A DNA stretch of 64,000 bases, taken from Amorphus orientalis. Lineage in GTDB: Bacteria; Pseudomonadota; Alphaproteobacteria; Rhizobiales; Amorphaceae. A model generated the notes under the pieces. The model ran no database searches. It was not told the origin of the DNA and worked only from the letters and a program-made list of their open reading frames with translations. The stretch covers positions 328,501-392,500 of the forward strand of contig NZ_JAUSUL010000001.1 of the NCBI RefSeq assembly GCF_030814015.1, in the 5' to 3' direction. The position numbers and the translations under genes are program-made. Positions 38,529 through 46,113 of the stretch are shown here, piece by piece (position 1 is the first letter of the stretch; the number at the start of each line of letters is the position of its first letter).

Positions 38529-39842
38529 ATGGGTTGGCATCCGGAGCTTTCCGAGGGCACCCGCCCGCGCCGGCTGCTGCAGGCCGGCGTTCCGGTATCC
38601 CTATGCCCGACGCTTGCCGGCCACGCGGATTCCCGGGGGATCGCCCGGGCCGACATCACGCTGGCGGGGGAGACCGTCGCCGCGATCGATCCTGCGGCGC
38701 CTGACGACGGATACAACGGCGTCGATCTCGATGGCGGGCTGGTGCTGCCGGCGTTCGCCGACGTCCACACCCATCTCGACAAGGGCCACATCTGGCCACG
38801 CACGGACAATCCCGACGGCACCTTCGCCGCGGCGCTGGATGCGGCCGGAGCGGACCGCGACGCCCACTGGACGCGGGAGGACATGCGCCGCCGCATGGAG
38901 TTCGGCCTGCGCTCGGCGGAAGCTCACGGCACCCGGCTGATCCGCACCCACCTGGATTCGCAGCTGCATCAGGCTCCGGTCACCTGGCCGCTGTTTTCGG
39001 AGATCCGCGAGACCTGGCGCGGCCGGATCGAACTGCAGGGCGTTTCCCTCATCGGCATCGACGAACTGCCCGAAGGGCGCGAGCTCGAGGACTATGTCCG
39101 TCTGATCGCCGATCACGGCGGCATTCTGGGAGCCGCCGCCTATCCGATGCCGGACATCGACTCCCGGCTGACCCGCCTGGTCGACGCGGCCGCCCGCTAC
39201 GGACTGGATCTCGACCTGCACGTGGACGAGAGCGGCGATCCCGGCGCCGACTGCCTCGCCCGGCTGGCGCGGATCGCGCTCGATGTCGGATTCGCGGGAC
39301 AGATCGTCGCAGGCCACTGCTGTTCGCTGGCCGTCCAGCCGGAAGCGGAGGCGCTGACGACCCTCGATCTCGTGGCGCGCGCGGGCATCAGCGTGGTCAC
39401 GCTGCCGCTCTGCAATCTCTATCTTCAGGACCGGCAGCCCGGCCGGACGCCGCGCTGGCGCGGGGTAACCCTCGTGCACGAGATGGCCGAGCGTGACATT
39501 GACGTCGCAATCGCCAGCGACAACACGCGCGATCCTTTTTACGCTTACGGTGATCTCGATATGCTCGAGGTGTTCCGCGCGGCCACGCGGATCCTTCATC
39601 TGGATCATCCGTTCGGGGACTGGCCGGCTGCCGTGACCCGGACGCCGGCGGAAATCATGGGGCTGCCGGGCTTCGGTTCGCTGACCCCGGGTGCGCGGGC
39701 CGATCTGGTCATCACGAGGGCGCGCTCGTTCAGCGAACTGCTCGCCCGCGGCCAGTCCGACCGGGTCGTGATGCGGGGCGGAGAGACAATTGCGCGGTCG
39801 GTTCCCGACTACCGGGAGCTCGACGACGTGGTGGGAGGATGA
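38529..39842 (+). CDS. Cytosine-deaminase-like metal-dependent amidohydrolase
   Basis: The 437-residue enzyme aligns with cytosine deaminase (CodA): metal ligands His80 and His82 (VHTHLDKGH), His231 and Glu234 in LHVDESGD, His263 in AGHCCSL, and Asp331 in SDNTRDPFYAYGDLDML. The NLYLQDRQPGRTPRWRG segment matches the CodA/AtzC-like subgroup. It probably performs hydrolytic deamination or ring hydrolysis of an imported heterocycle. The motif SDN in place of the SDD-like CodA site, and Cys-Cys after His263, suggest a substrate other than cytosine. Its stop codon overlaps the start of the FAD oxidoreductase gene (ATGA). Confidence 0.9.
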   Translation: MGWHPELSEGTRPRRLLQAGVPVSLCPTLAGHADSRGIARADITLAGETVAAIDPAAPDDGYNGVDLDGGLVLPAFADVHTHLDKGHIWPRTDNPDGTFAAALDAAGADRDAHWTREDMRRRMEFGLRSAEAHGTRLIRTHLDSQLHQAPVTWPLFSEIRETWRGRIELQGVSLIGIDELPEGRELEDYVRLIADHGGILGAAAYPMPDIDSRLTRLVDAAARYGLDLDLHVDESGDPGADCLARLARIALDVGFAGQIVAGHCCSLAVQPEAEALTTLDLVARAGISVVTLPLCNLYLQDRQPGRTPRWRGVTLVHEMAERDIDVAIASDNTRDPFYAYGDLDMLEVFRAATRILHLDHPFGDWPAAVTRTPAEIMGLPGFGSLTPGARADLVITRARSFSELLARGQSDRVVMRGGETIARSVPDYRELDDVVGG

Positions 39843-41248
39843 CGATGGCGGATCTCGACGCGCTTCAGGCGGAGCTGAGCGGCCTGAAACTCGAAACGCA
39901 TCCCTCGCTGGTCAAGCAGAAGAGCCGCGACTTCTTCTGGTATTCCCCCGTGCTCAAGCGACGGCTGGACGACGTTACCGGCGATCTCGTCGTCACCCCG
40001 TCGAGCGAGGACGACGTGGCCCGCGTGTTGGCCGCCTGCTACCGGCACGACGTGCCGGTCACGGTGCGCGGTGCCGGAACCGGCAACTACGGACAGGCGA
40101 TGCCGCTGGCGGGCGGCGTCATTCTCAACATGGCGGAGATGACGGCGATCCGCTCGATCGAGCCCGGCGTGGTCGTCTGCGAGCCGGGCGCGATCATGGC
40201 CGACATCGACCGCCGGGCCCGGACCGAGACCGGTCAGGAACTGCGCCTGCATCCCTCCACCCACCGCACCGCCTCGATCGGCGGCTTCGTGGCGGGCGGC
40301 TCCGGCGGGGTCGGGTCGGTGCGCTGGGGCGGGCTCAGGGATCTGGGCAACATCGTCCGCCTCAAGGTGCTGACCATGGAAGCGGAGCCCCGCGTCATCG
40401 AGCTTGCCGGCGAGGACATCCACAAGGTCAATCACGCCTACGGCACCAACGGCGTGATCACCGAGGTGACGATGCCGCTGACGGCGGCCTACGAGTGGGT
40501 CGACGTGGTGGTCGGCTTCGATGCGCTGTCCTCGGCGGCGGCGTTCGCGGATATGGTCGCCAATCAGGACGGGATCCTGACCAAGGAGATCGCCGTCGTC
40601 GCCGCGCCGGCCGCCCATGACTATTTCCTGCGCCACCAGCGCTTCATCGGCCGCGAACAGCACGTGGTGGTGCTGATGGTCGCGCCGTTTGCCATGGACG
40701 CGCTCGCCGGCCTGGTCGATCGCTCGAAGGGGACGCTGACCTACCGGTCTGACGTTACGGTTGCCGGCGATGGCGAGAGCGTGCCGCCGGCCTACGAGCT
40801 GTGCTGGAACCACACCACGCTGCGCGCCCTCAGGGTCGATCCGGCGATCACCTATCTGCAGATCCTGTTTCCCTATCCCGATCATCTGACCAAGGTCGCC
40901 GCCATGGCCGACAAGTTCGGTGACGAAGTGGTGACCCATCTGGAGTTCGTGCGCTTCGACGGCAACGTCGCCTGCTTCGGGCTGCCGCTGGTGCGGTTCA
41001 CCAGCGAGGAGCGGCTGGACGAGATCGTCTCGGTGTTCGAGACGGCCGGCTGCCCGGTGTTCAATCCGCACCGCTATACGCTGGAGGAAGGCGGAATGAA
41101 GCAGACCGATCCGGTCCAGCTCGCCTTCAAGAAGGAGACCGATCCCAAGGGGCTTCTGAATCCCGGCAAGATGATCGCCTGGGAAGATCCGAGCTTCGAC
41201 TACTCCAGCCACAAGACCTATCTCTTCCCAGGTCTGCACCGCGCATGA
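39839..41248 (+). CDS. FAD-binding oxidoreductase (PCMH/GlcD type)
   Basis: The 469-residue flavoprotein has a PCMH-type FAD domain: VTVRGAGTGNYGQAMPLAGG (about residues 76-95) and STHRTASIGGFVAGGSGGVG (about 139-158), the pyrophosphate-binding loops. The C-terminal part ends with KKETDPKGLLNPGKM, as in D-lactate/glycolate oxidases. No covalent FAD histidine is evident. The enzyme probably oxidises the amidohydrolase product or a hydroxyacid or amine derived from it. Translationally coupled to the amidohydrolase gene by a 4-base overlap. Confidence 0.9.
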   Translation: MTMADLDALQAELSGLKLETHPSLVKQKSRDFFWYSPVLKRRLDDVTGDLVVTPSSEDDVARVLAACYRHDVPVTVRGAGTGNYGQAMPLAGGVILNMAEMTAIRSIEPGVVVCEPGAIMADIDRRARTETGQELRLHPSTHRTASIGGFVAGGSGGVGSVRWGGLRDLGNIVRLKVLTMEAEPRVIELAGEDIHKVNHAYGTNGVITEVTMPLTAAYEWVDVVVGFDALSSAAAFADMVANQDGILTKEIAVVAAPAAHDYFLRHQRFIGREQHVVVLMVAPFAMDALAGLVDRSKGTLTYRSDVTVAGDGESVPPAYELCWNHTTLRALRVDPAITYLQILFPYPDHLTKVAAMADKFGDEVVTHLEFVRFDGNVACFGLPLVRFTSEERLDEIVSVFETAGCPVFNPHRYTLEEGGMKQTDPVQLAFKKETDPKGLLNPGKMIAWEDPSFDYSSHKTYLFPGLHRA

Positions 41249-41294
41249 GCCGGGGACGCATCCGGATCGGCCGGCGCCCCCGCGGGGGGTGCCG

Positions 41295-41888
41295 ATGAGG
41301 GTTCTGGTCGTCCAGGCGCATCCGTGCGCGGACAGTTTCAATGCGGCCGTGAGGGACAAGGCGGTTGCCGCGCTCGAGGCGGCCGGCCACGAGGTCCGGG
41401 TCGCCGATCTTTATGCGGAGGGGTTCGACCCGGTGATGGGGGCGGAGGAACGGCGCCGCTATCACGACAGGGGAGAGAACGAAAAGCCGGTCGCCGGCGA
41501 GATCGAACGTCTTCTGTGGGCGGAAGGGCTGGTGTTCGTCTACCCGACCTGGTGGTTCGGTTTGCCGGCGATCCTGAAAGGGTGGCTCGACCGGGTGTTC
41601 GTGCCTCACGTCACCTTCACCATGCCGCCGGGACCCGACGGCCTGAAGGGCCGGCTGCAGAGCATTCGCGCCATCAGCGTCGTCACCACCTGCGGGGCCA
41701 CCTGGTTCGTGTCCAAGCTGATGGGCGAGCCGGGCCGGCGCACGATCCTGCGCGGTATTCGCGCCCTGTGCCACCGGCGCTGCAGGACCCGCTATCATGC
41801 GCTCTACCAGATGGACACGGTGAGTCTGGACGCCCGGACCCGCTTCCTGGCCGAGGTGGACACGGCAATGCGCCGGTTCGGGCGCTGA
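41295..41888 (+). CDS. NAD(P)H-dependent oxidoreductase, NQO/KefF flavodoxin-like fold
   Basis: The 197-residue flavoprotein starts RVLVVQAHPCADSFNAA, the flavin-phosphate loop of the NQO1/KefF family, and has FVYPTWWFGLPAILKGWLDRVF, the flavin-contact segment. It should reduce quinones or another acceptor with NAD(P)H, or supply reduced flavin. ATG 41295 has GGGG upstream with normal spacing; GTG 41289 is an alternative. It closes the plus-strand operon, 46 bases after the FAD oxidoreductase gene. Confidence 0.87.
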   Translation: MRVLVVQAHPCADSFNAAVRDKAVAALEAAGHEVRVADLYAEGFDPVMGAEERRRYHDRGENEKPVAGEIERLLWAEGLVFVYPTWWFGLPAILKGWLDRVFVPHVTFTMPPGPDGLKGRLQSIRAISVVTTCGATWFVSKLMGEPGRRTILRGIRALCHRRCRTRYHALYQMDTVSLDARTRFLAEVDTAMRRFGR

Positions 41889-42078
41889 AAACCTTTCGAG
41901 ACCGGCGGGTCACTGGGTCTTCTGCAGGATTTCCGGTCGCGAAAACTTTCCATCCGCCATGATCAAGTACGATAGCATTTGCCCCGCGCCCGTGCGTCGA
42001 CTACCGTTTTTGGGCGAATCATTTGTCGGCTTCGGAGTCATGTAGCCGTCATCAAGGCTTGGTATCAGATCGATTACG

Positions 42079-42570
42079 ATGTCATTCAGCTACCGAAAGA
42101 CAGCAACCTATCGACTTGCCCAGGCTGCCAAGGCGCATCGCGTGCGATCCGGCGGACACCTGAGCCGTATCGGTCTGCATCCGGGGCAGGAATTCGTGCT
42201 GAAGGCGCTGGCCGACACCAACGGCCAGACCATGAGTGAACTGGCCAACGTGCTCGGCGTGCAGCCGCCCACCGTCACCAAGATGATCAGCCGTCTCGCC
42301 GCCCATGGCCTTGTGGAGCGGCAGAGCTCGGAAACCGACGGCCGGCTGGCCCGGGTCTTCCTGACCGACGAGGGCCGCAGCCGGATAGCCGACGTCGACA
42401 AGGCATGGAAGCGTCTCGAGAAGGAAGCGCTGTCCGGCATCGACGACAAGGACCGCAAGCGGCTGCGCAAGCTTCTGCGGGTCGTGGAGAAGAACCTGGC
42501 CGCGGCCGGCGGCTTCACGGATGCGATCGACGACGAGGCCGAAGAGGCGGAAGAGCCGGCCGGCGCCTGA
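42079..42570 (+). CDS. MarR family transcriptional regulator
   Basis: The 163-residue protein has a central winged helix-turn-helix: GQTMSELANVLGVQPPTVTK (recognition helix) then RLAAHGLVERQSSETDGRLARVFLT (wing). It ends in an acidic tail (DDEAEEAEEPAGA). MarR proteins often respond to small aromatic or heterocyclic ligands, so it is a candidate local regulator of the adjacent catabolic operon. It has its own 190-base upstream gap, in which I could not identify its operator. Confidence 0.9.
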   Translation: MSFSYRKTATYRLAQAAKAHRVRSGGHLSRIGLHPGQEFVLKALADTNGQTMSELANVLGVQPPTVTKMISRLAAHGLVERQSSETDGRLARVFLTDEGRSRIADVDKAWKRLEKEALSGIDDKDRKRLRKLLRVVEKNLAAAGGFTDAIDDEAEEAEEPAGA

Positions 42571-42902
42571 GCCCTGTGCCGCGACCGTCTTGCGATCGGG
42601 CCGATCCGACAGCCGGTTCGAGATCGCGGCGGCTTTCCTGTCTCCCGAAAACCTCTCCCGGCGGATGCGCCGCCACGGGTCAACGACGCCCGGGATCTGG
42701 ACCGCGGCGCCGTTTTCCGTTCATCTGACGATGTCCTGAAGCCTCCTTTGCTTCGATGGAGACATCGGTGCGGACGGAAGCGGCTTCGAATTCAATGACT
42801 TGAGCAGGCCCGCCTCTTCGGACCGATCCGGTTCGTGCGGGACAGGCTCGGGCGACAGGTATCAGTTCCGCCGGACGAGGGCCGGCGGCAAAAGGCGGGT
42901 CA
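42571..42902. other. Gene-free region with a two-tier hairpin upstream of the DMT transporter gene
   Basis: The 332 bases between marR and the transporter gene hold no recognisable gene. At 42729-42767 there is a structured inverted repeat: CGATGTC (42729-42735) pairs with GACATCG (42761-42767), and inside it GAAGC pairs with GCTTC. It could be a leader structure or operator for the transporter. It does not match a riboswitch class I know. Confidence 0.4.
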
Positions 42903-43799
42903 ATGTCAGGTTCGGGTTCGGCTGTGCCCCCAAGCGCCAATCTTCAGGGCATCTTCCTGATGACGGTGACCGGGGCAATGTTCGCCTGCCTGGACACCAC
43001 GGCCAAATTCCTGGGTCAGTATCTGCCGCCGATCGAAGTCGCCTGGGTTCGCTTCGTGACCCATGTGATCTTCGTCGCGATCCTGCTGCGCCTCTGGCAC
43101 AATCCGGTCGTCATCAAGACGCGGCGCCCCATGCTGCAGATCCTCAGGGGCGTCTTCATGTTCTCCACCACGACGCTCAATTTCGCCGCTCTGCAATATC
43201 TGCAGCTGGCCGAAGCCGTCTCGATCATGTTCGCCGCTCCGCTTCTGGTAACGGCGCTGGCCGGTCCGCTTCTGGGAGAGCATGTCGGTCCGCGCCGGTG
43301 GACGGCTGTGGTGATCGGGTTCTGCGGCGTCCTGGTCATCACCCAGCCCGGATTCGAGAAGCTCCATATCGGGGTGATCCTGTCGCTGCTGTCGATGGTT
43401 GCGCTGGCGGGCTACACGCTGATGACCCGTTATCTCGGGGCCACGGAGACCACCCAGGGACTGATCTTCTATTCCGGCGCCGTGGGCGCGGTCGGGCTCG
43501 CGCCGCTCGCGCTACCGCAGCTGCAGTGGCCGGAGGGCTGGCTGGTTCCCCTGCTTCTGGCCACCGGTGCGTTCGGCGGTTTCGGCCATTTCCTGCTGAT
43601 CAAGGCGCACAAGATCGCGACCGCCTCGACGCTTGCTCCGTTCATCTATACCCAGATGCTCTGGATGATCCTGTTCGGCTATCTGGTCTTCGGCGACGTG
43701 CCGGGACCGGCAACGCTGATCGGTGCCTCGATCGTGGTGGGATCGGGTCTCTACCTGCTTCACCGCGAGCACCGGTTGCGCCGCATGGGCCGACTGTGA
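42903..43799 (+). CDS. EamA/DMT superfamily transporter
   Basis: The 298-residue protein has about ten membrane helices arranged as two EamA repeats: the first around FAALQYLQLAEAVSIMFAAP, the second around FLLIKAHKIATASTLAPFIY. The family exports or imports metabolites such as amino acids, S-adenosylmethionine, purines or organic acids. Substrate is unknown. It lies 43 bases before the D-2-hydroxyacid dehydrogenase gene on the same strand. Confidence 0.9.
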   Translation: MSGSGSAVPPSANLQGIFLMTVTGAMFACLDTTAKFLGQYLPPIEVAWVRFVTHVIFVAILLRLWHNPVVIKTRRPMLQILRGVFMFSTTTLNFAALQYLQLAEAVSIMFAAPLLVTALAGPLLGEHVGPRRWTAVVIGFCGVLVITQPGFEKLHIGVILSLLSMVALAGYTLMTRYLGATETTQGLIFYSGAVGAVGLAPLALPQLQWPEGWLVPLLLATGAFGGFGHFLLIKAHKIATASTLAPFIYTQMLWMILFGYLVFGDVPGPATLIGASIVVGSGLYLLHREHRLRRMGRL

Positions 43800-43842
43800 T
43801 CCTGCCGCCTGCACGGACTCTAATCGAACCTCGGAGGCTTAT

Positions 43843-44817
43843 GTGACGAAGACGCCGCTGTTGATGGTGACGCCGCTCCTTCCCGCGACGTGCGAAACCC
43901 TCGAGGCAGATTTTGAGCTTCACCGGCTCGCCGAGGCGAACGACCCGGATGCCCTCCTTGCAGACGTCGCCGACCGTATCCGGGCGATCGCCATGTTCCC
44001 GACCGGTGGCGTCGATCGGGCTCTGATGGAGCGGCTGCCGAATCTGGAGATCATCGGTGTCGCCGGCGCCGGCTACGAAGGGGTGGATCTGGCCGCGGCC
44101 GAAGCCCGCGGGATCGCCGTCACCCAGGCCGCGGACGCGCTGACGGAAGAGGTCGCCGACATCGCCATGGCCCTCGTCGTCATGACGGTGCGCAGGCTGA
44201 CGGCCGCCGACGCCTATCTGCGCGCTGGCAGGTGGGAGAACGACGGACCGTTTCCCGTATCGCCCCACAGCCTCCGGGGCGCGACCCTCGGCATCCTCGG
44301 GCTCGGCCGGATCGGCCGGGCAGTGGCCCGCCGCGCCGAGGCGTTCGGCCTTTCGATTGCCTATCACGCCCGCTCCAGGCGCGATGACGTGGACTACGCC
44401 TATTGCGAAACCCCGGAGGCGCTTGCAAAGGCCAGCGACATCTTCGTGGTGGCGACGCCGGGCGGGGCAGCTACCCACCATCTGGTCAACGCCGAAGTGC
44501 TCAAGGCCCTCGGACCGGACGGTTATCTGATCAACATCGGACGCGGCCCCACGGTGGAGGAGACCGCGCTCGTTGCCGCCCTGGAGGCGGGCACCATCGC
44601 CGGCGCGGGCCTCGACGTCTACGAGCACGAGCCGAAGGTGCCGCGGGCCCTGATCGGGCGCGACGACGTCGTGCTGCTGCCGCATCTGGCGTCCGGCTCG
44701 GTTCCCACCCGCACCGCGATGGGCCAGCTCATGATCGACAACCTCCGGGCCTGGTTCGAGCGCGGCGAGACGCTGACCCCGGTGCCGGAAATCCCGGTTC
44801 CGACCAGGACGGGCTGA
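43843..44817 (+). CDS. D-2-hydroxyacid dehydrogenase family protein
   Basis: The 324-residue NAD(P)-dependent enzyme has GILGLGRIGRAVARRAEAFG (residues 150-169) as dinucleotide-binding loop and the catalytic set Arg234 (INIGRGPTVEE), Glu263 and His281 (LLPHLASG). It is closest in pattern to glyoxylate/hydroxypyruvate reductases (GhrB-like). The start is GTG 43843 with GGAGG 6 bases upstream; the overlapping ATG at 43841 is followed by a stop. The 2-oxoacid substrate is not certain. Confidence 0.9.
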   Translation: MTKTPLLMVTPLLPATCETLEADFELHRLAEANDPDALLADVADRIRAIAMFPTGGVDRALMERLPNLEIIGVAGAGYEGVDLAAAEARGIAVTQAADALTEEVADIAMALVVMTVRRLTAADAYLRAGRWENDGPFPVSPHSLRGATLGILGLGRIGRAVARRAEAFGLSIAYHARSRRDDVDYAYCETPEALAKASDIFVVATPGGAATHHLVNAEVLKALGPDGYLINIGRGPTVEETALVAALEAGTIAGAGLDVYEHEPKVPRALIGRDDVVLLPHLASGSVPTRTAMGQLMIDNLRAWFERGETLTPVPEIPVPTRTG

Positions 44818-44926
44818 GGCCGCCAAAGCGGCCCGGTCCGCGACATCGCGGATTTGCTCCGAACCGCCGCTCGGCTATGTCTTCTGAGAAAAAGACGGCG
44901 CCGGGATGCGTCGAGGGGAGAGAGAT

Positions 44927-46105
44927 ATGCCTAAGCCAGTCGCCGCATTCGACCGCATCGGCGAGGAGAACGCCTTCGCGGTTCTGGCGCGGGCCGGCGC
45001 GCTTGCCGCACAGGGCCGCTCCGTGATCAATCTCGGGATCGGCCAGCCCGACTTCCCGACGCCGCCCCACATCGTCGAGGCGGCGGTGAAGGCGCTCCGC
45101 GACGGCCATCACGGCTACACGCCGGCGACCGGCATTCCAGCGCTGCGGGAGGCGGTCGCCGCCGATCTGCTGGCGCGCACCGGGGCGGAGGCCCTGCCGG
45201 ACCGGATCACCATCGTGCCCGGCGGCAAGGTGACGATGTTCACCGCCATCCTGATGCTCGGGGAACCCGGGGTCGACATCCTCTATCCCGATCCCGGATT
45301 TCCGATCTATCGCTCGATGATCGAGTTCACCGGGGCGACCCCGGTGCCGATCCCGATCCGCGAAGAGAACGACTTCGCCTTCTCCGCCGCCGAGGCGCTG
45401 GCGCTGATGACCGACCGGACCCGGCTGGTGATCGTGAACTCGCCGGCGAACCCGACCGGCGGCGTCACGCCGCGTTCGGAGATCGACGCGTTCGTGGCCG
45501 GACTCTCGCGCTTTCCCGAAGCGGCGATCCTCTCCGACGAGATTTACAGCCGGATCCTCTACGGCGGTGCGGAGCACGTGTCGCTGATGTCCTATCCGGA
45601 GATCGCGGACCGGCTGATCCTGCTCGACGGGTGGTCGAAGACCTATGCCATGACCGGCTGGCGGCTCGGCTATGCCGTCTGGCCGGAAAGCCTGATCGAC
45701 GCCGCGCGCAAGCTCGCCGTCAACGCCTGGTCGTGCGTCAACGCGCCGACCCAGCATGCCGGCCTTGCCGCCCTGACCGGCCCCCAGGACGCGGTGGACG
45801 AGATGGTCAGCGCCTTCGAGCGCCGCCGCACGCTCGTCGTCGACGGCCTCAACGCCCTGCCCGGCGTCTCCTGCCGCATGCCGGGCGGCGCATTCTACGC
45901 GTTTCCTTCGATCCGCGAGAGCGGGTGGAAGGCCAAGGCGCTGGCCACCCGTCTTCTGGAGGAGACCGGCGTGGCGCTCATCGGCGGGCCGGATTTCGGG
46001 ACGCTTGGAGAGGGCTACATCCGCGTCTCCTACGCCGCGTCGGAGGCGGAGATCACCGAGGCGCTCGGCCGTATCGAAACCTTTCTGTCCCGGTCCCCGA
46101 CATAG
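44927..46105 (+). CDS. Pyridoxal-phosphate aminotransferase (class I/II)
   Basis: The 392-residue fold-type I aminotransferase shows INLGIGQPDFPTPPHI, the NPTGG motif (Asn175 region), Asp204 in LSDEIYSRI and the PLP lysine Lys238 in LDGWSKTYAMTGWRLG. It probably transfers an amino group between an L-amino acid and a 2-oxoacid; aspartate/aromatic-type specificity is a guess. GGGGAGAGAGAT upstream supports ATG 44927 over an ATG 7 codons earlier. The FUSC gene follows by 8 bases. Confidence 0.92.
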   Translation: MPKPVAAFDRIGEENAFAVLARAGALAAQGRSVINLGIGQPDFPTPPHIVEAAVKALRDGHHGYTPATGIPALREAVAADLLARTGAEALPDRITIVPGGKVTMFTAILMLGEPGVDILYPDPGFPIYRSMIEFTGATPVPIPIREENDFAFSAAEALALMTDRTRLVIVNSPANPTGGVTPRSEIDAFVAGLSRFPEAAILSDEIYSRILYGGAEHVSLMSYPEIADRLILLDGWSKTYAMTGWRLGYAVWPESLIDAARKLAVNAWSCVNAPTQHAGLAALTGPQDAVDEMVSAFERRRTLVVDGLNALPGVSCRMPGGAFYAFPSIRESGWKAKALATRLLEETGVALIGGPDFGTLGEGYIRVSYAASEAEITEALGRIETFLSRSPT

Positions 46106-46113
46106 GGCGCCTG

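Noticed and set aside
45631..46113. Extension of the FUSC protein upstream through the aminotransferase gene
   Set aside because: The frame is open only because of GC bias; the aminotransferase occupies this DNA in another frame.
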